Positions 46,485 through 55,351 of a stretch of 64,000 nt of DNA are shown one piece after another. The stretch spans positions 104,942-168,941 of the forward strand of contig CAAEEB010000103.1 of NCBI GenBank assembly GCA_900754745.1, in the 5' to 3' direction. The notes under the pieces are model-generated. The model saw only the letters and a program-made list of their open reading frames with translations, did no database searches and was not told where the DNA came from. This DNA is from an uncultured Collinsella sp. Lineage in GTDB: Bacteria; Actinomycetota; Coriobacteriia; Coriobacteriales; Coriobacteriaceae. The translations under genes were made by a program, and so were the position numbers. Numbering within the stretch: position 1 is the stretch's first letter; the number at the start of each line of letters is the position of its first letter.

Positions 46485-46883
46485 TCACCCTTCCCCGTCC
46501 ATGACCGTCCAGTGCACGGGTTCGACGCCCGGAAGAGACGCTAGGCAAGAGGGGCAGGCAACCTGATAGTTACCGTTATTTGTCCTGCGCTGCATAGAAG
46601 CGGAGACATATACCGCTTTGCGGGCGCGAGTGACACCGACGTACAGTAGGCCCATTTCCTCAATAAGCCCGCCTGGCATATTCATCGCATCAACGATCCG
46701 GCATCCATACACAGAACGCGAGCATATACCAGTCCTTTCGCACCGAGAGCAAATCGCTCCAGGCCAATCGAACCGCGTAACGCCCGGAATGAAAACAGAG
46801 TCCCACTCGAGCCCCTTAGCGGAGTGAACGGTCATCATCGAGATGTCTACATCAAGGTAATCGGAGAAACGCCGCAGGGGCAT
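46485..46883 (-). pseudogene. C-terminal stub of a UvrD-type helicase
   Basis: 132 residues carrying helicase motif V (MMTVHSAKGLEWDSVFIPG) and motif VI (GLLYVGVTRARKAVYVSAS) of UvrD/PcrA/Rep proteins, with the N-terminal ATPase part missing. Between them is an odd cysteine-rich insert (CSRCERTGICSRSVYGC). The frame begins with an ATG at the exact edge of the leader repeat (46881-47037), so the helicase 5' part seems replaced by that leader. GajB of Gabija is a UvrD-like helicase, and an OLD-type nuclease follows at 47250 on the other strand; a relic of such a pair is possible. Confidence 0.6.
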
Positions 46884-47037
46884 GATTGCCCCCAATAAAC
46901 AGTCGACCAAATTGAAAGGTCAACAAGCGGATGTTAACGTCATGCACCAGGCAGTGAACGCCTGAGGTAATAGTACTCCCTGACACTTCTGAGAAGTGCA
47001 GCGGTCTATTACTATTCGCCAAACGGCAGTCTGAAAA
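46881..47037 (-). repeat. Leader repeat, copy A
   Basis: 157 nt aligning without gaps to 51922-52078 at about 80% identity (32 mismatches by hand count, mostly transitions). Weaker similarity continues about 17 nt further. Read on the minus strand it ends in a GGGGG ribosome-binding-like motif and an ATG that opens the helicase stub. A TTGACC lies about 35 nt before that ATG. A frame common to both copies has a shared stop, so it is not coding. Confidence 0.8.
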
Positions 47038-47249
47038 GCATACTGTCAGAGCACAACTCGTAGTCTACCTAAGCAGAGCGCCCGGCAGGTGAAAGAAGTG
47101 GAGACGACCTTAATGAACTCATTAGATCAGAAACGTCTGTACTCTGGTGGCGATCATTTTTAATTAGATAGAATGTTAGTTGGAGTCTTTACCGTGAATC
47201 TCTCCAGACAACATTGGTACCGCGTTGAAACTGTTGCGAGTGAGGCTAT
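47038..47249. other. Promoter-containing gap before the OLD-type nuclease
   Basis: 212 nt between leader repeat A and the plus-strand nuclease gene, without a gene. A TAGAAT at 47169-47174 could be a -10 element for the nuclease; no clear -35. The GTGAGG just before 47250 is its ribosome binding site. Confidence 0.35.
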
Positions 47250-48902
47250 ATGCGACTTGATGCCCCGATAAAAGAACTGACGTTTGCTGATGGTCAAACC
47301 TTGAAGCTACGCAACGATTCGATCGTTGTGTTCGTTGGACCAAATAATGCAGGAAAGACAACCTGCTTGCGCGATATCTACTGTCATCTATCAGGCGACA
47401 GCAACTGCAACTTAGTTTCCTCAATTGATTTCACAAAGCCCAGTATCGAGGATGTGAAATCGCTTCTGAATGAGATTGCGATCGAAAAACATGACCCCCT
47501 TTTAAGCTATGAAGGCATGGGGTTTAGGATCTCAGATTACGACATGGGAAATTACAGCAAATTCAGCTATTACCCAAAGTCTATTAAAGAAATGCTATTT
47601 CACTTCTTAACGACGGAGACACGACTTTCTGCCTGCTTTCCCCAAAAAAGCGTCCCGCGTAAAGACCCAGCCACAGGCCCCATCGCCCTGCTGGCCCGCG
47701 AGTCATCCTATTTGGAAAAAGTGTCTTCAGCTTTCCATTCCGCCTTTTCATTGGAAGTGATACCGAATTATTTTAATGGTGGTGAAATACCCCTGTGTTT
47801 AGGAAACACGCCCGTCGCGCCAAAAGATATGCCCGTTCCTCAAATAAATGATTTCATGTATGAAACATTAAGTAGCTATCCCCTTGCGCATCATCAGGGA
47901 GATGGCATGCGAAGCTTTCTCGGTATCGTGTTATTTATATACGCCAATCAATACACCTCAATGTTTATTGACGAGCCAGAATCGTTTCTTCATCCGCCAC
48001 AAGCCAAGCTTATGGGATCTCTAATTGCTTCAAATGAAACTTCGGGACGCCAGCTGTTTATTAGCACTCACAGTAAAGAGCTGCTTAATGGAATGCTTGA
48101 GTCTGGTCCCGACCGCATTCAAGTAGTACGAATTACAAGAGCCAATGATGTGAATGATTTCGCCCTGCTGGATGTGGATGACATTTCAAAGATCACGTCG
48201 AATACGCTGTTAAAGTATTCTGACTTAATTAACTCCCTGTTCCATGAAAGAACCGTGCTCTGCGAAAGCGATAGCGATTGTATGTTCTATCAACTTATTT
48301 GGGATACCGTAAGGGCTAGCGAACCAACTCCACTGTTCCTACCCGTAGGTGGAAAGGGGCGGTTTAAAACTTACGTCGACCTTCTTTCGAAATTACATAT
48401 CGATTATTCGGTCGTGGCCGATGCAGACATCTTGCGAAATCCCACCGATATTAAAAGTGTCCTTCTGCAGGACAATGTAGTTTGGGAGTCTATCAAATCG
48501 GATTGGGAAACAATTAACCAAGAGCTTGGAAGCGATGAGGGATTAAGCGTGGCTTCCTTAAAGGCTGAAATAGATGAAGTTTTCAAACAATGCAAAGGCC
48601 CAACTTTTTCAAAGACTAATTGTGGGAAGATTCGAAAATTGCTCGAGAGCAAATCGCGCTGGGACGAAATGAAAAGACATGGCATTAATGCGTTGAGTGG
48701 TGGTGCGAACAAAGCGTGTAAACGAATAGTCAATACGCTTTCGCATCATAACGTTCAAATCGTTCCTGTTGGCGAATTAGAATGCTTCATTCCCTCTATT
48801 GATTCCCACGGTCCATCTTGGGTCAACGATGTCCTTCAGGAATATCCCGACCTGAACGATGAAGTCTACGATATAGCCAGGGACTTCATTTCCTCCTGGT
48901 AA
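47250..48902 (+). CDS. OLD-family ATPase with TOPRIM nuclease domain
   Basis: 550-aa protein. N-terminal ABC-type ATPase: Walker A VFVGPNNAGKTTCL (30-38), Walker B TSMFIDEPESFLHPPQ, and switch histidine FISTHSKELLNG. C-terminal TOPRIM: VLCESDSDCMFYQ and DYSVVADADIL, with the acidic residues expected for a metal-dependent nuclease. The layout is that of OLD-family nucleases and of GajA from Gabija. ATG with GAGG at 5-nt spacing. It is the only plus-strand gene in the island. No intact helicase partner is beside it, only the stub at 46485-46883. Confidence 0.78.
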   Translation: MRLDAPIKELTFADGQTLKLRNDSIVVFVGPNNAGKTTCLRDIYCHLSGDSNCNLVSSIDFTKPSIEDVKSLLNEIAIEKHDPLLSYEGMGFRISDYDMGNYSKFSYYPKSIKEMLFHFLTTETRLSACFPQKSVPRKDPATGPIALLARESSYLEKVSSAFHSAFSLEVIPNYFNGGEIPLCLGNTPVAPKDMPVPQINDFMYETLSSYPLAHHQGDGMRSFLGIVLFIYANQYTSMFIDEPESFLHPPQAKLMGSLIASNETSGRQLFISTHSKELLNGMLESGPDRIQVVRITRANDVNDFALLDVDDISKITSNTLLKYSDLINSLFHERTVLCESDSDCMFYQLIWDTVRASEPTPLFLPVGGKGRFKTYVDLLSKLHIDYSVVADADILRNPTDIKSVLLQDNVVWESIKSDWETINQELGSDEGLSVASLKAEIDEVFKQCKGPTFSKTNCGKIRKLLESKSRWDEMKRHGINALSGGANKACKRIVNTLSHHNVQIVPVGELECFIPSIDSHGPSWVNDVLQEYPDLNDEVYDIARDFISSW

Positions 48903-49072
48903 TTCGAAGATGCTTGACATGAATAGTAATAATGGAGACTGGAAATGGAACCATGCCTTTATGTGAACAACCTCTCCATCAGGGGTTTCAATAAATGATC
49001 GCTTCACATACCAATATTTGGTTGATTTCCGATCTCAGCCGGACACATTGAGCCGACAGCCCGTTCCCGCAG
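48903..49072. other. Gap after the OLD-type nuclease
   Basis: 170 nt without a gene. The distal 60 nt is GC-rich and probably belongs to the IS256 remnant that follows. Confidence 0.3.
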
Positions 49073-49306
49073 TTAGCCGAACGCCCCCGAGGCCCCATCC
49101 GGGACCCGGGGCGACATTTTCCCAGTTGAGGGAATGGTGGACATAAGTTTCGATAGGTCCGGTGACCATGCACCGCCCTCGGCGTCCATCACGGCGTTCA
49201 CGACCTGCTCGGCGAGCCTGCGGAGCAACTCCCGCATGTCGATGGCGCCGTCGTCGAAACGGGGCACGGCGAGCATGTCCGGCGTCGGGTCTGATAAGAT
49301 TTCCAT
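49073..49306 (-). pseudogene. IS256-family transposase, internally deleted remnant
   Basis: 77-codon frame. Its first 44 residues (MRELLRRLAEQVVNAVMDAE in the middle) match the N terminus of IS256-type (mutator) transposases. The rest (from GGAWSPDL) does not continue the family and probably comes from the far end of the element after an internal deletion. Catalytic residues are missing. The end-like sequence at 49322-49385, including the 9-bp inverted repeat gtcctagaa/ttctaggac, lies just upstream. Confidence 0.6.
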
Positions 49307-49321
49307 AGCGGTCTTCGTCCT

Positions 49322-49440
49322 GTCCTAGAACCTGTTGTTGTGGTGATTTCAGATTCTAGGACGAAGGCCGTTCTTCGTTAAACGGACGCTAGGGCGTCAC
49401 CCTTACACCAACATTTTCGACGCGATCACACCTACTCGGT
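49322..49440. mobile_element. IS256-like left-end sequence
   Basis: The region before the transposase fragment carries gtcctagaa (49322-49330) / ttctaggac (49354-49362) inverted arms and, further out, acaccaacattttcgacgcg, which resembles the outer ends of IS256-family elements. A 55-nt stretch (49331-49385) aligns with 52165-52220 at about 70% identity, so two related end remnants flank the YobI-like pseudogene region. Confidence 0.45.
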
Positions 49441-49541
49441 GGAGGCGGTCCCCCAGGCGGTGAAGGTGAGGGGGATCCAGCCCGAGGGGATGTAGGGAAG
49501 CGATAGTAAAGTCATAGATGCGGGCGCGTTGGCTAAAATGG

Positions 49542-49577
49542 GTCGGCCGAGATTGACCAATCTCGGCCGACTTTATT
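49542..49577. terminator. Perfect hairpin terminator
   Basis: Arms 49542-49554 and 49559-49571 (gtcggccgagatt and complement) pair over 13 bp with a GACC tetraloop, followed by TTTATT on the plus strand; the minus strand also leads into T-rich sequence. It stands among IS remnants with no adjacent intact gene. Confidence 0.7.
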
Positions 49578-49580
49578 TGG

Positions 49581-49652
49581 CTATATTAATCCGACGCTAA
49601 CACCGGGCGCACGGAGCCTGAGGGCCTCCCTGACCCTTATCCTTCTAGCCAT
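49581..49652 (-). pseudogene. IS21-family transposase (IstA) start, truncated
   Basis: 23 residues beginning MARRIRVREALRLRA, matching the N-terminal helix-turn-helix start of IS21 IstA proteins, then a stop. A strong AAGGAGG lies 6 nt before the ATG, so only the left end and ribosome binding site of the element remain. The 140 nt upstream (to about 49795) is probably its left terminal region and abuts the end of the YobI-like pseudogene. Confidence 0.5.
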
Positions 49653-49799
49653 GCTGTACCTCCTTGGTCTCGGCTGCATAAGCAGCCGGAACTTACCAGG
49701 AGGCGGTGCCGATGGGAATATCGGAGGTGCCAAACAGCAATATTCGGGATGTGGGCGGACGGTGCTTAAGCACAATATCGCCGGTGTCAAAGAGGGCGA

Positions 49800-51865
49800 T
49801 TAATCACGTGAACGAGCATCATTGGTTTTTGATATAGAGTTGATGATGAAATATTCTCTTTTAAATAATCCTCCGCAGCGGTCAACTTCGTAACACTTAT
49901 CAATTAGATCGATATCGGGCAACCTGGAAACATCAATATAGGCATTATTATCTGATATAACCTCAAGCAGTTTATTCCTTTGCTTGGTATCAAGTCGCCA
50001 GTCGATACGGTCCATAGCATCAATTACCAAGGGGTAGCTGAGGTAAAAAAGTTCCTCATCATATGCAAGCAAATAAGGTGCATCAATGAACAAGAGAAGA
50101 GCTAAGGCCTCTGAATCAATATCAATAGACTCACTATTTTGAAGAAGGCTTAAAAGGAAATTGGAAATGCTAGCTTCAAATTCTTCAATGCGTTCACCAG
50201 AATTATAAATATCGCTGTTTTAGAAATTCAAAATAAAAGTGAAATCGTTTTTATATACTAATTTGTTGATTTCCGATTCAAGTTTAGTTTCAACCCTTTT
50301 CTCAGAAGAACGCAGAAGAAAGTCAAATAGATAGAAATTGTCTAATGAAGTTTTGGTTGCAAAGTCTACATCACTAAGAAGAGAAACGATAGACGGGCAT
50401 GAATCGATTTTGTATCCCCACCCAAGTTCATTATCGTCAGATGAAACTGAGGACAGAAACCAAGCATCCCTCCAAGAGAGAGACGAAGAGCCGTGACTTA
50501 TATAGTTAATTAAAGCCGGAGATAGAGCCTGCTGAATAATAAGATTTTTAATAACAGGGTAACGACGGTCATCGACAATAGTCAAGTTGTCGATAATCAG
50601 CTCATCTACGAGATACACTTCTTCATTTTTCAGAAAAATGTGCGAGAGAAGACCCAGTCGATCCGAACCTTCTCTATGCCTATGGTAAATAGATAATGAC
50701 TTAACCCCAACAAGCGCTGAAAGTAAGTCCGCCTCAACGAGCAAGGAATATAAAAAACCTTTCCGCTGTTGAAATAAGGCGAAATCATCTGGAAAGAATA
50801 TTTTATAAGCAACGACAGCGGCCAATCCATCATCGTCTTCTTCATTGGTTAATCCAAGAACACTCTTGTACGTCATAATCTCATTAAAGAAATCCGTCGC
50901 CAGTCTTGCCTCTGAAAATCCAGGAGCAATCGCATTGATCAGCTCATTTGAGATATTGAGCCCATATTTAGCTACGCTATCAATTAAATGCTCTCTAGCT
51001 GAGAAAAGGTCAATATAGGGAACTACTGGAAGGATAAAATCAAATAACTTAACTCGGTCGTCAGAGATATATAAATCATCGGAAATTAAGTAGATGAACT
51101 TAACTGGGTTCCCACTCCCGCTCTTTCTTAAATTGACACACTTATTTAAGAACGCTAGCTCTTCAATTATCATCGGAGCGACATCTGGCGCCCTATCTAA
51201 ATCCTCAAACACAAAACATCGAAATTCGATGAAATAATCAAATTGATTATGGTCTGCAGATTTTGATCAATAACGGATACACCGTTGCTGTCAAGTTCAA
51301 TCGCGAATTCGCTGACTGACAACTTCTTGATTGAGTTGATTCCGCCCAAGAAGCTCAACGCGAAGTACACAGCTATGCCGACCATGAGACTAAAAAGGAA
51401 TAACAGCGATACCCTAATAACGATGGAATCAAATAAAAACTTTGAATATACAAGGGTACCGATTAGGAGCATTATTGACAGGTAGATAGCAGCATTAATT
51501 TTCCTTTTCTTTGTAATAGGTATGGATAAACAGGCAACTCCTGCACTTGCCAAATCAAATTCTTTGGAATATTGAATCAGTTGATTCAATATTCCAAGCT
51601 CGATTGAATTCCGATATTCATTGGTATTTTTTAAACCGCGATTAGCGGGGTCTATAAAATTTATAGTTGATAGGACTGCGATTTTCGTGCTTTTAAACTT
51701 ATCTGAGTGCATCACGTAGTTTATTAGGGACGATTTACCACTTCCAAATGGGCCTGTAACCGCAGCATTCCGCACCTGGTCAGAAATAAAAATAAAATGC
51801 AGGTCATCAAGGTAGGGCGACATCGACTCATCATCGGGCACCGTCGCCACCATAGATTGTTTCAT
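49800..51865 (-). pseudogene. YobI-like P-loop NTPase, broken by a frameshift and a nonsense codon
   Basis: Three pieces add up to about 688 residues. Piece 1 (51197-51865) has Walker A TGPFGSGKSSLIN and two membrane helices (INAAIYLSIMLLIGTLVYSK and LLFLFSLMVGIAVYFALSF). Piece 2 (50220-51212) begins MFEDLDRAPDVAPMIIEELA, the KAP/YobI Walker B region. Adding one T in the TTTT run near 51212-51220 joins them (giving FDVFVFEDLDR). Piece 3 (49800-50219) is in the same frame as piece 2, separated only by TAA at 50220-50222. YobI-type proteins are often longer than 1000 aa, so the C terminus may also be lost at the IS21 junction. The start is ATG 51865 rather than TTG 51913. Confidence 0.7.
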
Positions 51866-51924
51866 GAATTCACGCAGCCTAACAAGAATGCGCCAAACTG
51901 AATGGAACGGCAATCTAATAACAT
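51866..51924 (-). other. Possible 19-codon upstream reading frame
   Basis: Leader repeat B ends in an ATG (51922-51924) that opens a 19-codon frame (MLLDCRSIQFGAFLLGCVNS). Its TGA overlaps the ATG of the YobI-like gene (ATGA). In copy A the equivalent ATG opens the helicase stub. It could be a coupling peptide or chance. Confidence 0.3.
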
Positions 51925-52078
51925 GACAATCCCCAATAATCAGTCAACCAAATTACAAGGTCAACGAGCGGACATTAACATCATGCACCAGGCAGCGAAC
52001 GCCTAAGGCAATGATACTCTCTGACACTTTAATGGAGTACATTGGTCTAATTTTTTTCGCCAAACGGTAGCCTGAAAA
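51922..52078 (-). repeat. Leader repeat, copy B
   Basis: Gap-free partner of 46881-47037 (about 80% identical over 157 nt). Conserved core: catgcaccaggcag in both. On the minus strand the end GGGGATTGTC precedes the ATG. It lies immediately upstream of the YobI-like gene. Confidence 0.8.
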
Positions 52079-52486
52079 TCGGACTGCCGGAGTACGTTAT
52101 GGCGCAGAACGGCCATGGTCCTAATAAGAAACCCGCAACGTCAGGCTTCATCCTCCCCAAAAAGTCTGATGTTGTGATGATTTCAGGCGCTAGGAGCAAT
52201 TGCCTCAATTCGTTAAATGGGCACTCAACGCAGCAGCGGATAACTAAATAACAATCCATTGCGTCGTTCGCGATGTCATGGAACAGATTCTTAATGTCGA
52301 TGAGGGTATGATCCAACGCGAACGCGCAGTGTAGCATCCTGTTCATGCGTCATGCTCTTTCCAGTAGGTTGTTATAGCAGACGAAATCCCACCTTGCCCG
52401 ACATGGAAATGGCCCCAATAGGGGCCGTTTCCATTTATATGCATTAGTTTCTATGTCATCTTGGGACAAGCCGAAAACAATCAACT
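52079..52486. other. Gene-free boundary between defence island and polysaccharide cluster
   Basis: About 400 nt. A 99-codon minus-strand frame (52047-52346) overlaps leader repeat B and the IS256-like stretch 52165-52220, so it is not accepted as a gene. A hairpin (atggaaa...tttccat, inner ggcccc/ggggcc, loop aata) lies at 52403-52434. Confidence 0.45.
52403..52434. terminator. Hairpin downstream of the polysaccharide cluster
   Basis: Inner stem ggcccc/ggggcc with AATA loop extended by tggaaa/tttcca through a one-base mismatch on each side. It lies about 50 nt beyond the stop of the last polysaccharide gene. No T-run follows on the minus strand; TTTATAT follows on the plus strand. Confidence 0.5.
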
Positions 52487-53101
52487 TTATCTGTTACGAG
52501 AATTAAAAAAGGAAATGAAATCAAACTTTCGCTCGATCGATCTGATTCCAAAAATATCCTGATTCATACCCCTCATAGACAATGAATCGGTTCCATCGGG
52601 CTTAAATACCGAAACGGAGTCCACTCGTTGCCAGCCCAACCGTTCAGGAGACAAAATAACCTTGTTGACACACTTAACATTTTCAAGCTTAAGAGCATCG
52701 TCCTCAGTTATGCCGTCCCCGTAATAGTAAATAAAATACAGATTGTCATAGTTAATACGTTCTCTACGGCGATACCATTTCTCCGCAGCTTCGCTTTCTA
52801 GCGTATCGTGATTAAAATAAACAGTAATGTCGTCAATTTTACCAACAGGGTGACCGAGATCTGTCTTAATGAAACGGATATCTTCAGACATGTAATGACG
52901 AAGATCGCAGCACATGCGAATAAAGTCATCTTGCTTTATGTATAAATTAACGGTTGGAGACAAGAACTGACGACCCAGATGATTGTAAATAACGCCACCT
53001 ATACAGTTAGAACAAATAATAGAAAAGTTATCGTTTAATACACCGTTACGATAGCGGCGATCCCAAACAAGCTTGCCAATTGTTTTAAGCGGGTTTTTCA
53101 T
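52487..53101 (-). CDS. DUF1919 polysaccharide-cluster protein (first)
   Basis: 204 aa. FSIICSNCIGGVIYNHLGRQ, FLSPTVNLYIKQDDFIRMC and KWYRRRERINYDNLYFIYY are the landmarks of DUF1919, a family found in capsule and exopolysaccharide clusters and proposed to modify glycans (exact reaction unknown). ATG start; the gene lies 21 nt after the second DUF1919 gene, which it resembles over its whole length but at low identity, as expected of an old duplication. Confidence 0.8.
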   Translation of the reverse strand: MKNPLKTIGKLVWDRRYRNGVLNDNFSIICSNCIGGVIYNHLGRQFLSPTVNLYIKQDDFIRMCCDLRHYMSEDIRFIKTDLGHPVGKIDDITVYFNHDTLESEAAEKWYRRRERINYDNLYFIYYYGDGITEDDALKLENVKCVNKVILSPERLGWQRVDSVSVFKPDGTDSLSMRGMNQDIFGIRSIERKFDFISFFNSRNR

Positions 53102-53122
53102 AACAAAGCTCCTTCAAACATC

Positions 53123-53800
53123 TCAGAGTAGACACCGGGAGGCATCTTTACCGTTAAGCCATTCCACCCAATCGAAACAATCTTCAAACACGCGTTTACC
53201 AGACCATGGAATTCGAGCCATAACGTTAAAGGTATTGTCCTGACGAAAGCCATCAATACTGCGATATCGATTGGCGTCAAGATTGAAAACGTCAGATCCT
53301 GAAATGCTATTGTCGCAGGTAAATAGAACCTTTCTGTAGGGCAAACTAAGAAAGCGATGAATCAAACCTTGATTCTCTTCCAAGTCCCATGTAGTGGCGA
53401 TGAGTCGCATATCGCGGCCATCAAATCGTTTGGCTCTTCTTTCCCAATCAACGAGCGCCTTATCGGTGCTTTCGGAATGAGGGCAACAGACGGTAATATC
53501 ACCCAACAAAAGCGCGGGCTTACCATTAGCCAAATCCTCACCAGGAGCTGCAACAGGGGTAATGGCAATATATTTATCTATATCATTGACAAATCTTAAA
53601 TAAGATTCACCGCGAATTAACGTATTGACCGTAGGGCTGTTGAATTGAAGTCCCATATCGCTGTAAAGAATTCCGCCTATACAGTTTTGACTAACCAATG
53701 AAAATCCGGCATCCTTGATTTTATAACGTTGTTTGTGAACATAACGAAAGCGGTTAAGCATCCAAGCTCTACGCTCAATTGCCGAAATATATTTAATCAT
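53123..53800 (-). CDS. DUF1919 polysaccharide-cluster protein (second)
   Basis: 225 aa. FSLVSQNCIGGILYSDMGLQ, FNSPTVNTLIRGESYLRFV and VDWERRAKRFDGRDMRLIAT align with the neighbouring DUF1919 protein. It overlaps the flippase stop by 8 nt, so it is cotranscribed with Wzx. No membrane segment. A role in transferring or phosphorylating a sugar during repeat-unit assembly is inferred from context only. Confidence 0.78.
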   Translation of the reverse strand: MIKYISAIERRAWMLNRFRYVHKQRYKIKDAGFSLVSQNCIGGILYSDMGLQFNSPTVNTLIRGESYLRFVNDIDKYIAITPVAAPGEDLANGKPALLLGDITVCCPHSESTDKALVDWERRAKRFDGRDMRLIATTWDLEENQGLIHRFLSLPYRKVLFTCDNSISGSDVFNLDANRYRSIDGFRQDNTFNVMARIPWSGKRVFEDCFDWVEWLNGKDASRCLL

Positions 53801-55340
53801 GGTTACCCCGAATGCCTATAAAACCAGATGCGAAGTGAATGGCGTTCTTAAACCTATCACGCCTGGCAAAAACTGCAGTCTCGACCAATGCTGAGACCAA
53901 TACAGTAATGAAACCTTTCAAAGCAATGCCGACAAACCCATCAACAAAAACAAATTGAGTAACAGCGAAACTGAAAGAACATGCAAGAGCAGCAGTGCAC
54001 GCATAACTCAAATGATCCAGATAATGTTCGAGGGTCTTGCCGTTCTTAAAATACAAATTAAAGACCAAGCGAGCGCCATACAGGAAATTAACAGATACCA
54101 AACTGACTATCGTTCCTAGAACAACACCATATAGTCCCAACGCATTGACCAGCAACAAATTAAGCGCGACATTCAAAACGGCCTCAACAACCATACGCCC
54201 TTTCATCTGCCACCAGATTCCAGTCGCATTCTCATATAGCGAGCGAATGTCTCCTATAGTTCTTGCGTAAAAATAAATACTGAATAAAACTGCCATACCA
54301 AAGGGAAGTAGCATCGCATCGCCTACCCATAGTTCAATAAACGGCTGAAACAACACGACAAGGCAGGCAGTGCAGACGCCTGAAACCATCGCATACATAA
54401 AAGAAAATAACCTCAGATCCTGATAATTCTTCTCAGGAGTTTCCACTGCCACGCTGTTGCCTATCGAATTACCAACGGCAGAGTTAATAGTACTAAGTAC
54501 ACTAAAGATAGAGCTAATGACACAGAAATAATTACTATACTGGGCGACCGAAGTAAGCCCGAGAAAAGTGGATATAACGATACTATCCATAGAGTCTCTG
54601 GTCGTAGAGCAAATACGGTTGACCATCAACCCGCCAACATGCTTGCGAATCTCTGCCTTTCGCTCTTTGCTAAGGTACAGTCCTTTGATTCTAGAGTCTC
54701 GGTATTCCGGAAAACAATAGTCTGTCAAACAAGCCGTAATTAAATTGCTTGCAATAGTCATCGCCGGTAAAAGCAAAATATACAAATAAAAATTAGGAGC
54801 GATAATTAATACTAAAAGTTGAGCAGAGTACATTAAAAGCGAGGCGATCATATTCACCTTACTTATCAGATCGTTTCTCTGATAGGCGCTAAGAATTGAT
54901 TGCTTATAGGCGTACATTAAGTAACTAATTGCTGTATTAGAGAGATAGACAAGGTATGCAGTTTTTAGATTGACATCAGACGGAGCGGTTCCTTTAACAA
55001 AAATATCCAAGAAGGGGACCAAAGCGATTCCACATGCAAGAACAACAAGGCCAATATTGCGATATATTTTTTTGAAATATGCTAAATACGCTCCAACAAG
55101 TTCCGTATCGCCCTCGGCAGCAGGCTTATACATGCAGAACACAACCGCAGACGAAAAACCAAGCTCTGCAAGACTCAGCATCTGCAAGACCGACGAAAAC
55201 AATCCGTTGAGACCGAGATAATCTGCTCCCAACCGAGAAATGAACAAAGATCTTGTGACAAATGGACCCAAGACAGAAATTAGTCGGTAAATGAAACCCC
55301 AAACAATATTCCTTTTAGCAAGCTCTTTTCTGCTCGACAC
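53793..55340 (-). CDS. Wzx-type polysaccharide flippase
   Basis: 515-aa MATE/MOP-superfamily membrane protein with about 12-14 hydrophobic segments. KRNIVWGFIYRLISVLGPFV at the N terminus, RLGADYLGLNGLFSSVLQML and YFKKIYRNIGLVVLACGIAL are typical of Gram-positive repeat-unit translocases. GTG start with AAGAGGTGG upstream. It would move undecaprenyl-linked repeat units across the membrane for the polymerase encoded at 57288. Confidence 0.9.
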   Translation of the reverse strand: MSSRKELAKRNIVWGFIYRLISVLGPFVTRSLFISRLGADYLGLNGLFSSVLQMLSLAELGFSSAVVFCMYKPAAEGDTELVGAYLAYFKKIYRNIGLVVLACGIALVPFLDIFVKGTAPSDVNLKTAYLVYLSNTAISYLMYAYKQSILSAYQRNDLISKVNMIASLLMYSAQLLVLIIAPNFYLYILLLPAMTIASNLITACLTDYCFPEYRDSRIKGLYLSKERKAEIRKHVGGLMVNRICSTTRDSMDSIVISTFLGLTSVAQYSNYFCVISSIFSVLSTINSAVGNSIGNSVAVETPEKNYQDLRLFSFMYAMVSGVCTACLVVLFQPFIELWVGDAMLLPFGMAVLFSIYFYARTIGDIRSLYENATGIWWQMKGRMVVEAVLNVALNLLLVNALGLYGVVLGTIVSLVSVNFLYGARLVFNLYFKNGKTLEHYLDHLSYACTAALACSFSFAVTQFVFVDGFVGIALKGFITVLVSALVETAVFARRDRFKNAIHFASGFIGIRGNHD

Positions 55341-55351
55341 TTAGCCACCTC

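Noticed and set aside
52047-52346. 99-codon minus-strand frame
   Set aside because: It overlaps leader repeat B and an IS256-like end sequence, both shared with non-coding regions elsewhere.
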